Shown here: one piece after another, positions 36,244-47,876 of the stretch
Numbering within the stretch: the stretch's first letter is position 1
Layout of the letters: the number at the start of each line of letters is the position of its first letter
Assembly: GCA_033030425.1 (NCBI GenBank)
Contig: JAUFSD010000013.1
Span: 496,001-560,000 of the forward strand
Source of the DNA: Verpa conica
Taxonomy: Eukaryota; Ascomycota; Pezizomycetes; Pezizales; Morchellaceae
Direction: 5' to 3'
Length of the DNA stretch: 64,000 nt
Notes under the pieces: model-generated
The model's database searches: none
Told to the model about the DNA's origin: nothing
What the model saw: the letters and a program-made list of their open reading frames with translations, nothing else
Made by a program: the position numbers and the translations under genes

Positions 36244-36664
36244 TGTGCATATATTATATGAGTGGGTAAGTCTTTTCTATTTGATTACCTCCACGGATTG
36301 TCTACTACATAGCAGTGCCGAGAAGTATATTGGTCATGTGCCCCAACTCCACGGTTGAAAGAAGACAAAATCAATTATGTGGCTAATAAACCTTTCAGCA
36401 TCGCTAGTAGAGCCTTACAGTATACACTAGGTGCAAGCGAAACTATGTGAGTAGCATAATATAAGTTTTTAAGTGGAGAACACGTAGATAACACAGCTAC
36501 TAGCACAATTTAATAGTGAAAGAGCCACAATATAACTGCGTTGGTAACCGCAATAGGTGTGCACTACTGTATGCCCAAGTATGACCAATCATGAATCTTG
36601 GTATACGTATTCAACTCCCAGTGTGAACCCCCAGCATTCATCCATAAAAGAACCCTCATCCAAA

Positions 36665-37945
36665 ATGACTATCTCCTCCAACTCCAACTCCAACTCCAAC
36701 TCCATTTCAGCAGGTCTAGATGCCTTTGCCCTACAGAATGATCACGATAATTTGCAGAATCGTGTTAATAATTTGGGCCGGGACGTAGGTATTAAGAAGA
36801 AGTTACTGCTACAGAGGTTGCTTGACGAATCTACGAAGTATGAAGGGAAAGATATGGATAAAACAAAACTTCTCATGGACCTCGTCACTGAATTCGTCTT
36901 GGATGTGCCAAAAGTTGAATCTGTACGTCCCCCTTCCCATGCTCTATTTACCTAGAACAAAGTGGTACTAAGGCGTCCTTTAGATCGCCGCTGGGTGTAT
37001 GGATGACAAGCATCTCATCCAGCTTTTCAACCTTCGTATGAGTCATACCCAGAGCCCTTTCCCTTGGAGCCTCAACCGGCCGGTAGAGAAGCTCTTGAAT
37101 GTTCCCATTCTATTAGGTAAGTTAATTCAATCTACACCCTGTGCTTCTCACATTTAGCTCTAATTTAACCTTTACAGAAAACAACATGGAAGCTTTCTAC
37201 AAAGCAGGCTATGACCGAGAGTCAGAAGTATCGTGCCGGATCCAGATCGATTACATGATAACCGCTTGCAAAGTAGTGTATCTCAAAAGTTGTGCAGCCT
37301 CCGGCACTGACAAAGCTCTCAAAGTGTCTAGCGCTAGCTCGAATCGCCACTCCCTCTAATTATCTATCCTGAAATGGATCTGTCTGTTGAAGTTTAGGAC
37401 TGAAGGGCGGTTGATATCAGGGGTGGTGGCTTCCGCTGCCTCCGGATAACTGGAAAGGCTGATTGGGCACTTAGCTATGGCGATAGGAAAGAATCAGGCA
37501 TTGGAGCAGCGCTTATTGCAATTGAAGCCAAGAAACCGTCTACGTTCAGTCAAGGGCGTAATCAACTCTTAACATACTTGGCAATAATAAAAAACCTCCG
37601 CCAACAAGAGAGTAAAATCAATGAACACGTACAAGGATTTTATTCTGACGGTTGCAGGTATGCCTCATCATCATTGGTCACGGTAAATAGTTACTTCTTC
37701 AGAGATTTTATTCTAACGGACATAGATATTCCTTTATCTCTATCAGCCACGATAACACTGTGTATGAGTCAAAGACATACGACTATAGGTTCCAGGAGGA
37801 GAGGAAGGCCATTTTTAACTGGGTGGTTGACTTGTTTGAAAGCGCAGCAAAATCAAGCCCTCATACCACTCCAACCAAGCCAGGGAAAAAGCAATATACC
37901 GAACTACTCGATTTTCAAAAAAAAGTCTTTTTGCGACTTTTATAG
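36665..37945 (+). CDS. PD-(D/E)XK nuclease-like fungal protein, possibly a pseudogene
   Basis: Five exons in the preferred model: 36665-36922, 36984-37116, 37178-37272, 37338-37657, 37726-37945 (1026 nt, phases consistent). The N-terminus has a Ser-Asn repeat, then helices with KKKLLLQRLLDEST. The C-terminal half carries a nuclease-type core: ITGKADWALSYGDRKESGIG, then ALIAIEAKK (D..ExK), then STFSQGRNQLLTYLAIIKNL, then FYSDGCRYSFISISHDNTVY. This matches restriction-endonuclease-like domains common in fungal accessory proteins. In this model two stops interrupt exon 4: TAG at 37395 and TGA at 37401. An alternative intron 37278-37405 (GTATCT..CTGAAG) removes both and gives an intact 320-residue protein, but drops the segment LIIYPEMDLSVE that looks conserved. 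Expression and function are unknown. Confidence 0.6.
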
Positions 37946-40900
37946 ACTTGATCCTGGCCCAGAATATCTTAACGTAGATCTAACTCACCCTGATATAGAG
38001 CTTGATACGTTCTACTAGATGGTTTTTACGGTATGACCTTTACTTTCCCAGGGGTACTTGATGTAGAACTGCGATTTTCTTTTTTTCTTTTTCATTCCTG
38101 GTTGTAATAAGGAGTGTTTAGCATCAATAAATTCGGGAATTTATTGATAAAGATGATTTCTCATACCTACGCCGTTATTCAATTCTTGGGAGTTCTGAGG
38201 CAGGTAAACTGTTAAGGGGATGATTGTATTTATATGCGTCAACTAAAACGTATCAAAGTTGATAATTATGGTGAGATTTACATGTAGTATGCTTACAGCT
38301 AGCTGAGTAAAGTCATGAAAGATTTTCTTTTGGTTGTCTTTGTAGCTGTGACACATGCTTGGCTGCGTTGGTTTAGTGACAACTATTTCGCTATTTTAAA
38401 ATACTTTGACAATTATTTGAGTATGGTTAGGGGTTTTGTTTTTGTTTTAAGACGAATATTATTCCCGATACATGATTGGGGATGAAAGTTACCTGTTTTT
38501 GTTTTGGAAAATGTAATAAAAATGATTTGGTAATTATTTTTAGGGCCCTATGGTTACTGTGAACCTCGCCCCGGGAGGACTATGACCCACAGTCCGTCCC
38601 GTCATGAGGTCACTACAGGACCCCTACAGGGCACCGAACAGTTGCAAACGCTACTCTCGCCATATGCATGGGGAGTATGTGGCTTAGGAAAAGCAATCTA
38701 GTCAGCTTATACGACATGTCTAGAAAATATCCAACTTTGTTGGGTATTGCATTAGTATCATGTAAGCGCGATTCATAAGCCGAACATCCCCGAGTGTTTG
38801 CCTAAGAAACCTTTCTCCAGAGTAAGGTCTGGGATATTACGGGTAGAGCATATATACTTGGGATTAGAGATATACTATTCCGTATTAATCAGAACGATCA
38901 TCACTGGAAAGGTGTTATAACAAACTCTAGATCGGTAATGGCCACATACTATATAGAAAAACTCCCGAGTAGCTCTAGGATGCACTCTAAGGTATAAAGA
39001 GTATGTCATCTAAATAAAACTGTCATAGAAGTGTCTTGTATTTTATATAGTGATCATCCATAGCACAGATAGCAGCTTAAAGAATACCAATTATTTAGTC
39101 TTCAGCAACTACGGGGATGTCTATAGACAAGTTATATGGTTTCGGTAATACCGAGACTAGGAATAACCTATGAAAGCTATAGAAATTTATTCTAGTATGC
39201 TAGAAGCCTTGAATTCCCTACCTGTTCAAGCGCTATATTATCCTATATTAGATCCTATCACAGGCCTCATGTATTTATGATTAATTCATTCCCATCACAG
39301 GCCTAGGTTAGCACTCGTTACCTGGTAAAACTATGCATCTCTAATATGGGGCTTCGATGAATGAATCATAAGTACATGGAGCATACCCGGCTAAGGTATT
39401 CGTTTAAAATCACAATTAGGGTAAAATAGCACAGAATTAATATAAAGTAGATTGAAAGGTAAAATATAAAGCGACGTGTAAAAAAGTAGAACAACAGGCA
39501 GAATAATACGGAACTCTAGTCTTAATGAATTAATATCTCTTATTAGAATCAATATAGATGGCTATTTGTGGGCTAAACGTATCCCAATATCCAAACGACT
39601 GGGTGTGTCTGGACGTATAATCTGTTATAAAGGGCCACAGAGATGTTTTTTACATGAAGGGTGACGCGTAACCATTAATCAACCGTATATCTGGCTTCAA
39701 GGAATATCGTATACCCCAAGGTAATATGATTAGCCCCGTTCTAGGATTCTTCATCAATCATTGATTCCTTGTCCATAAATCCCGTACGAGATACTGAGTA
39801 TCTTTTCTACCCTCATCCCCAACAATCACAGGTATATTTTGCTTCAACAATTCTAATGGAGAGCTGTAATCGTGAATGGCTTGTTACCGAGCTCAGGGTC
39901 ATCAATGCAAAAGGTATTCAATGATGAGTTGCTGTTTGATTTAACCCGCAGTGCCTTTGGTGATTGCTCAGACTCTCAGCAGAACAAACAAATGTATGCT
40001 TATTACTACAATTTGACTAGAACATATAATAATATTTCAATAGCTAAATTTTGGTTGATCGAGCGAGGAACTATCTAACTCAAACACATGCGTTGAAGCC
40101 GATTACAGAGAATGTGATACCTGTAAAATCGTCTCTGCCCATCACAAACCCAATGTCAAAACCCGCACGCTAGTGGATGCGTCCCAGCATGTTTCCTATT
40201 TTAGCTGCCACTTCATCAGATGTTGGTAGATCTATATTTCTAGGGCACCACGTAGGTAGTTTTATCGACTGATATAGTACAATCACCTTATAAGAATATT
40301 CACCTATAACAATATGATATCGTATAGAAGGTTCTACAGGGTACTCTAGTCGAGATGTTGCTACAAAAATCGCCTGGAGAGTGGGCATCTGTCATCAAAG
40401 CCCTGTACCACGAGGGAAGTTATCCATCCAGCTCCTGGCTTCATAGCGATACAAAAGGCTCACAGAAATATATTCATGGCAGCGAGGTTCGCTATAACAA
40501 ATTTAATTATGAATTTGTATAGATAGGATATCTAGAGGAGTACTTATGCAAAGTTTCGTTTAGTGAAGCTCTAGAGCTGGAGAGAGAAGAGAGGGTGGCG
40601 GGGATATTTGCCGAACTAGCGGTAGGAGATCTGGTGAAAAGTTAGAGCTGTGGATATGCGTATTATGGGATGGAAGGGGTTAGGGATGAAAGTGCTGCTA
40701 GTTAGTATTAGGAAAGCTTTTATCTTATTTCGCTCAAATTCATCATTTAGGTTTTTCTATGTCTGACCTTATTGCACCATACCTAAACAGATTCCCGTTA
40801 GTCATGCTTCTTAGTATATGAACCTTCCTGTAGATTTAGTACCGGGTAGTATTCATTCATCAGCTCTAGAGTCCAAGACTTCCCACCTTTAAATATTCTC

Positions 40901-41944
40901 TATTATTTTACTCGTTTAGTCACTGCTGGTAGTAGGCCCATGCGTCGGGCTTCCTAGTCCTTGAAGCAAAAAGCTTCCATTCTCTCTCTTGAAAGGTATG
41001 ACCTGATTCAAGGATCTCTAGAAATGACACATGCATAGTATTATTAGTCATTGGTATAGGGGCGTGGTAATTAATTACTGGGCCTGGTTGTAGGCTTGGT
41101 ATTAGGGCATGAGATCGATGGTAGGTCCGCTTAAGCCCTCATACGGTGCTTTGCTACGCTCTGGGTGGTGTTAGAATCCCTGTGCTTGAGCTTAATATAT
41201 TGGGCGAGGAACCGCCGTAATGTTGAAATTGGGGTCCGTATGGTTTGAAGATACATATTTACCTAATAGTGGGAATTACCCATTAGATTATGCAGAGGTT
41301 GGTGCATCCTGGTGTGTCATCCAGTACAGAGTTCTCTAGGCGATCACTGGGAGGGCCTATCTGCTCTGCAGATGTTCCGTGCAAGGAACAGTACAATATA
41401 ATATGCAAAGACTTACCGTGATAACGCATTTATTAGACCAGAGCAAAAGTCTCGCACTCAGTGCATAGTTATGAATAATCCTGGCTAATTAGCTGGCTGC
41501 TAAAAGCGGCGGTAGAAAGCGCAGGAAACAGCCTCGATGCAAACAAAAACGTCTTTTTCACTGACCCTTGCAGCCAGCAGCAAGGGGGGGCGTTGGTCAC
41601 GTTATTTATGCTAGATTTCTGTGGAATATCACTAAACACCCCTCCCCACCACACACAGCAGGAAAAGAAAGGAAGAGAAGAAAAAGAAAGACACCCGTCC
41701 CCCAACCCTAAGCCCAACGCAACGTAAACTGCAACGTCTTCAATTATCCGCTGCTCCGTGACGACGACTACAACAAGTCGTGAATATCACTCTTCACCAT
41801 AAAGCCGATTGGTCCAGCGATCTAACTGAGTGAGGGGCCACGGAAGAAATAAACCATAGATACCCCGCTCCATAAAGCTCGAGGTAGCTAGGCAGGCATA
41901 GACAGCAAGCTATTCTAGAACATACAAACGAACGACAAGCAACC
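37946..41944. other. AT-rich decayed spacer
   Basis: About 4 kb with stops in all frames. An RT-like motif occurs at 39696-39764. The fragment at about 40540-40648 (+) reads YLCKVSFSEALELEREERVA and ends KS-stop, like a C-terminal exon of an unidentified protein. The minus-strand frame 40170-40388 was not recognised. The last 500 bp before 41945 include C- and A-rich promoter-like sequence for SDS22. Confidence 0.35.
39696..39764 (+). pseudogene. Possible reverse-transcriptase motif relic
   Basis: The frame reads YRIPQGNMISPVLGFFIN and then stops. This resembles the PQGSPLSPILF motif of non-LTR (Tad-like) reverse transcriptases after G-to-A and C-to-T decay. The expected YADD box and the upstream fingers could not be found, so this is only a hint of an old retroelement. 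Confidence 0.3.
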
Positions 41945-43363
41945 ATGGCTGAAGAAGACGATAAAGTGTTGGTGAATGGTAATAGTAAGGAAGGGAATAG
42001 AGCAATTATTGCAAGTGAAGCGGAGGAGACAGAGGAGGAAGAACTTCCCGTCGATGTCATTGAGGATGATGAAGGTTGGTCATCTTTTGTACTGCTATCT
42101 TGGAGTGGTGGGTGCTCACATCGCTTAGATCTGCTGGACGACTATCCGCCTGATGTTGAGGTATACAGCCTTTGGAGAAGGAGGGAGAGAGCTGAGGACT
42201 GACTTCTGTTTAGGAAATCGAGCTCGTTCACCTTCGAATCTCATCCATCACTGCGCTGAAGCTCGAGCGGTTTAAGGAAGTTCAGGTTTCTACCCCCCCC
42301 ACTCGTTCACTTCTCCTCCTTTGCGCTACTCCTAACAATACTGCTAGAAACTATGCCTCCGCCAAAATCACATCCTAGACATAGAAGCGCTCGAACCTCT
42401 AGCGGCGACACTAGTAGATCTGGACCTCTACGACAACAAGATTGCGCATATTCACGGCCTCGAGGAGCTCACAAAGTTGGAGAATCTGGATTTGTCATTC
42501 AACAAAATAAAACACATCAAGCGCATAAATCACCTCACAGGCCTCAAGAATCTATATTTCGTACAAAACCGGATTGCGCGGATCGAGGGGCTGGAGGGGA
42601 TGACAGTGTTGAGGAATTTGGAGTTGGGGGCGAATAGGGTTAGAGTATGTGGGACAGGCTGGCTGGGGTGTCGGTGAAGTGGGAGATGCTGATTTTGTCT
42701 CTGTAGGAAATCGAGAATATCGACCATTTGACAGCGCTAGAGGAGTTATGGCTGGGAAAGAATAAGATTACGGAGTTGAAGGTAAAAATTTACTCCACCG
42801 TTACTTTTCGGGAGTGCGACTGCTAAATATACGGCGAACAGGGTTTGTCAACTTTAACTAACCTACGAATCCTTTCTATCCAATCCAACCGACTCACCAA
42901 AATCCAAGGCCTCGAGAACCTTTCCTCCCTCGAAGAATTCTACATCTCTCACAATGCTCTCACTGAGATCTCTGGTCTTGAACACAACGTCTGTCCTCCC
43001 TTCCCCATGCCTTCCTCTCAGCTAATAGAACTAGAAAAACCTCCGCGTTCTCGATATCTCCAACAACCAAATCACTAAGATTGAAAACCTCTCGCACCTA
43101 GCCCATATTGAGGAGCTCTGGGCAAGCAACAACAAGCTCGCCTCATTTGAAGAAGTCGAGAAAGAACTTGCTGGGATGGAGGAGCTAGTCACTGTTTATT
43201 TCGAGGGGAACCCACTGCAGAGAGAAGCGGCAAGTACATATAGAAATAAGGTTAAGTTGGCACTACCAAGGGTCAAACAGATTGATGCTAGTAAGTTCTA
43301 CTATCCAACTCTATCTCGAATTACCAGGCGCTAACACCACTTGCAGCGTACGTGAGGATGTAG
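41945..43363 (+). CDS. sds22: Protein phosphatase 1 regulatory subunit SDS22
   Basis: Eight exons, 41945-42074, 42129-42160, 42214-42285, 42348-42644, 42707-42781, 42842-42988, 43035-43290 and 43347-43363, give 341 residues, the normal SDS22 size. All introns are 46-62 bp. The protein is an acidic N-terminus (ETEEEELPVDVIEDDED) followed by about eleven SDS22-type leucine-rich repeats, such as LDLYDNKIAHIHGLEELTKL, NLYFVQNRIARIEGLEGM, ELWLGKNKITELKGL, ILSIQSNRLTKIQGLENLSS and VLDISNNQITKIENLSHL. It ends with the LRR cap VYFEGNPLQ.. and LALPRVKQIDATYVRM. SDS22 binds and controls PP1 in the nucleus and is needed for mitotic exit in yeasts. Exons 2 (32 nt) and 8 (17 nt) are very small. Confidence 0.95.
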
Positions 43364-44568
43364 ATTTCTTCGCTTGGTTTGTGGTTTCTATTTGGTACTA
43401 TTGGTATTCCCAGTTCATCTCAAGTTGGGTGTTAGGTATTAGGAACGGGTCTGGTTAGACTTGGGAGGCATTTGTCGATTTATTATCCTTGTCTTTTTTT
43501 CCTAGAGAGAATATTCTTCTTTCCACTTCCCCTTTGACTTGCTTGCGCCCCCCCCCCTTTTTCACTCAAATAAACAAAATATTATCCCTCTCTCTTGTAT
43601 GTAGTTAATGTGTAGTAAGCTCTGTACGTGAAAAGAAGACTATCTCGCTTCTGACTCTTCAGCTCTGGTGGAAAGTAACACTATGATAGAGCTTTGTAAA
43701 AAAATTATGAGCAGCCTTATGTTCCTCTCCGCTTCTGACCCACCAGTTATACATTCCCCACACATGACTAGTCGCAAGGAAGTCTCAAGGAAGTCTCAAG
43801 AGCGGTACAATAGACAAAAAAAAACTCTTCCACGTATGAAGCACTAGGTGTAGATCCCATACCCACCACCAACAAACAGTGCACAAGATATCACTCGGAC
43901 AGCCTTCACCGGCAAATACTGGTTATTCAAAAAGAAAAGATAAGCGAGTGGCCCGGACCACTCAGGGGTATTGGTTGATCATCCCCACCTCTCGATAAGC
44001 GACCAATTATTTTTTCCGAGTGGCTTGAGGTAAAAAAAAAAGCACCTGTCCCTATTAGTCGTTAGAAATTACCGGTCTCTACTAGATGCGATCGATCAAC
44101 AGAGTAGCTATGAATAACATTCGGTGGTCTAAGTGCTCTATATTGGTAATGCAGTGTGATTAGATCTGGGTATTCCTCATATATCCTTTGGCGGTTAGAA
44201 GGAAGTGCCGGATCCCTGGTATTTGGTGGGTATGTACATAGGTGATATTTGAGGTATTATCTTGCCACCTAGAAACTGCCTAACAGGCTCTCTTACCCCC
44301 CTGGATATTCCATACCACTCAGCTTTTTTAATTTATCAGATTAAGACAACTGAAATTCATCTACTGTCTAAAAGTATCCTGATAGTAATAAAAGTGGCCA
44401 GTCCACGTAATTATAACGGAACATAAACAGCACTCATCTATGATACACAGCTATCTTTGATCAAAAAGCCTAAGTTACCTACGCCTCAACCTAACGTAAT
44501 ATAAACCCACCACCCACGAAATACAACAAATAAAACAAGAAAAGACTATGAATATACCGACTAAACAC
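43364..44568. other. Convergent intergenic region SDS22 / HRD3
   Basis: A 1.2-kb spacer between the 3' ends of two convergent genes. T- and AT-rich, with a C9 tract near 43550. It holds a tandem GGAAGTCTCAA duplication (about 43779-43800). No gene is seen. Confidence 0.35.
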
Positions 44569-47516
44569 CTAATGCGGAATTCCCCATGCACCAAATCCGG
44601 GTGCTCCTGGTGGTTGCGGGAACCCCGCTCCTTGCACACCACCCGGTACAGCACCTCCCTGTTCTTGCTGTTGCTGCTGTTGCTGCCGTCTTGCTATATT
44701 CTGTTGTCGCTGCTGCCTATAATAAACTAGTATTGCTACTGCGGCAGCAAGTGTAAGGATGATGACGCTCTCAACAAGATCATCGTCAAATTCTGGGGGG
44801 TAGTATTCATCGCCAGGCACGTGTGTATCAAGGTTTTCATCACCAGCGGAAGCGGTAGTACCGTAGATGTCGTCTGGATCACCGTAATCGTCGGGAGTGG
44901 CCTCATACCATTTCTTGAGAAATTCGCGGAGAGTAGGACGTTGCTTTGGTTTTGGGTCTACATGGATTGATCAGCCAGAGAACCTTTAAGTAAAACCAAC
45001 ATAGAGTTATGGGAGTTAATTACCAGGGTCTGCACCAATGGCATTGATATTACCCCCTGTAACTGTATTCCAAAAGCTCCTGATTCTCAATTTTAGCAGA
45101 CTCAGCGTTACAGGTAGGTACGCCTCCTGGTTAGTTTCCAGCGCATGGTCATAGTATCTCTTAGCCAGGTGAAAGTCCTGCTCGACACCAATTCCATTCT
45201 CATGCATCCACCCTAAATTCCACAAGGCCTGTGCGGAGGCCTGCAATTCACTGGCAGCCTGGTAACACTGTGCGGCCTTCTCGAAGTCTATTTCCGTGCC
45301 GATGCCAGCTAAATAGTAATCCCCCATCTTCACTAGTGAGTCTGTGTTTTGCTGCTTTGCAGATCTGGTCCAATATATTAACGCTAGTTCCTGGTTTCTT
45401 TCACTCTTCGGCACTTCGGGGCCCAGAAGCTGCTTTAATGGCAGTCTCGACTTTTCCTCATCAAGAAGGAATGCCACATTAGCTTGTCCAGCTTCGTAGC
45501 CCTGTTCGGCTGCCATCATATAACCGATCAGTGCGCTTTCTTTGTCACCATCCTGGTATGCTTTATTTGCCCATGCTAGGGGACTTTGCAAAGGCTCGAC
45601 TCTCTCTGCAACCACTTTGTAGTAAGCAGTCGCCATTATGCAAGAACGCTCTACTCCGAGTCCTGCATTGTAAATCTCGGCGAGATAGTAAAAGGATTCC
45701 AACGTTCCGTGGCGTGCTGCGAGTTCGAAATAGCGCTTCGCAACATCCAACTCATTCTGTTCAAGGAAAAGTTTGCCAAGATTAATTTGCGCTTGGGGGA
45801 AATCCTGCTCGACAGCTTCCTGGAAAAGATCAGCTGCTCTTTGGCGGTTAATTTTGAAGCCATAGCCATGGAGGAACATGTATCCTAGGCCATTTTGTGA
45901 GCTTGCGTCCCCCTATAACCCACTGTTAGCCAAGGAATTTCAGCGCACACAGATATTGAGGTCATACAGTCTCAATCCCTTTTTCGAACCATTCTCCTGC
46001 CTGTGCAAAGTCCTGTGTAACCCCTTCACCTCTCAGGTACATCTTGCCGATATATCCTGCTGCTCTCCCAGCAAGTCTCTCCAATCCTGGTGGCCCTCCA
46101 GATATCATCTTCCCGCTACGGGTCCAGTACTGCTTCGCCACGTTTGTGAAGTACATTTTCGCCTTCCTCACATCTCTCTGGAGACCTCTTGACCCATCGT
46201 AATATAATTTTGCTAAAGTAAATGTGGCAGACAACTCCCCCTTTCGTGCCATGAGGTCTAAATATTCGATGATGTCATCCAAATCTTTCCCTGAGTCTGT
46301 AGTAGCTCCACGACGTTGTGCATTCATGCCGGACGAGATCACTGAAGCCCCTTCGCCATAAACACCGCCCTCGTCGTCTGCAAGCCTGTAGCTATTCTTG
46401 ATCAATGCATGACCCCCAGGTGGACCAGACCTCCAGTAATCTATTGCTTTATCGGCAACTCGTTTGTAGTAGTAGGAAGCATCGTCGCAGTTACGTGGGG
46501 TACCTATGCCCATATGGTGACGGAAAGCTGTTGTCATTTCCGAGCGACTGTCACCATTTAGGGCAGCGAAGGTATGATATAGTAGAGCCTGCATTCTCGT
46601 TAATACTAGATCCTGATAAAATAGGCTATATGTATAGACTCGAGCTCATTGATGGTACCTTTGCCTGGTCCCTCTGGACAGCTCCCCCGATGCCGGTGGC
46701 ATACATAAATCCAATCACACTTTGGGCCGTAGAATTCCCAGAAAGATCTGCTAGTTCCTTATACCTCTCAAACGCAACGGGGTAGTTCCTAGGATGAGAC
46801 CAATTTCCGTACTATTACACTAATCAGTAAAGTCGCCAGTCTGATGGTACCGAGCTAACATACGAAGTTCATTTGCGCCAACAAATACATCGCATCCTGA
46901 TTCTTCGCAATCCCTCTTGCAGTCTCCAATTTCTCGACTGCCGACCTCAGCTTCTTCCCGAATAACCCTGTCCCACCCACTGGTGCCGCTTTCTTTGGTG
47001 GCGCATCCACGGGTTCTTCCAGAGACGCAGGGCTATGTACTAAGATTGCTGTCGCTACTTGCCTCGCATAGTATAACACCTTCCCGTAGAGGTTCAATCG
47101 TGAAGCTTCTGACCTTCCTGTTTGTGATCGTACTGGAGTCGGATCGAGGGTTCGGAGAATAGATAGAGCTTCAGAAACGAGGGCTTCCGCCTGTACTTCT
47201 AAGAACACAAGTCGGTTAATTACTGCCTAAGTTTCCCGGGTGGATAAGTGGGAACTACTTTGAGAATTAGGGTCATTGTCATCGGGTGGTTTTGTAGAAA
47301 GTTGATCTGCTTGTAATGGCTCCTGATCGTGATGCCCCTGGACGGCAACTAGTGATTCTTCCCGGGCTACTACAGACACAGCAAACAGAAACAACACGCC
47401 TATGTAGCTCAGTGGGGTTCATCAGTACGAGGCGTTGGTGGGGCCGGAGGTGTGCAAGAGAAGCCACCGTACATACCAAGAAACACCCATATTCGCGATC
47501 TACACTTCCGCTGCAT
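44569..47516 (-). CDS. hrd3: ERAD ubiquitin-ligase component HRD3 (SEL1L homologue)
   Basis: Seven exons, 47516-47477, 47399-47259, 47198-46864, 46811-46659, 46588-45968, 45912-45024 and 44957-44569, give 855 residues with matching phases. Introns are 52-77 bp. The N-terminal signal peptide RIWVFLGVLFLFAVSVVA is formed only after splicing of intron 1. Sel1-type repeats fill the lumenal part: STAQSVIGFMYATGIGGAV, AKALLYHTFAALNGD, AAGYIGKMYLRGEGVTQDFA, SQNGLGYMFLHGYG, AQALWNLGWMHENGIGVEQD. A single membrane helix lies near residues 787-806 (SVIILTLAAAVAILVYY), followed by a Gln-rich cytosolic tail with a Q7 run and Pro/Gly-rich end. HRD3 recruits misfolded lumenal clients to the HRD1 ligase in the ER membrane. 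An alternative donor for intron 2 cannot be excluded. Confidence 0.94.
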
Positions 47517-47876
47517 GGCTGGCTACTTTCAGCACCCAAGAACGGGGACGAAAAGGAAAAAAGAAGATATGAGGAGAGTTAATCTCTCTCTGTGTGTCAG
47601 ACTATCGCTCGAGAAGAAGCGAAGCGTAGCAGGTCATCAACGTTGAACAGATGAGGCGAATTGTGAAGGAGAAGAGGTCTACGTGGAGAGTGGCCCCAGT
47701 GGTTGTTGCATCACGCAAATCCGAAAACCTTGAGATGCTACCACAACAGGCAACCGCCGCCCAAAACGTGGCCACTTCGCCGTAAGCATTCCCTGCAATT
47801 ATTAATTCTCCACCAGAGATTCTAGTCTACGGCAGAGTTGTTTCTTTCTTACTTTCTTTAATATTTAAACCGATAG
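47517..47876 (-). promoter_or_regulatory. HRD3 promoter region / WDR89-like 3' region
   Basis: The 360-bp spacer between the 3' end of the WD40 gene and the start of HRD3 has the sense of a short upstream region for HRD3 rather than a convergent spacer, because both genes lie on the minus strand with the WD40 gene upstream. CT/GA-rich motifs lie near 47580-47600. No coding sequence was recognised. Confidence 0.35.

Noticed and set aside
47279..47539. 86-codon minus-strand frame near the HRD3 start
   Set aside because: It reads through intron 1 in a wrong frame; the spliced frame gives a signal peptide.
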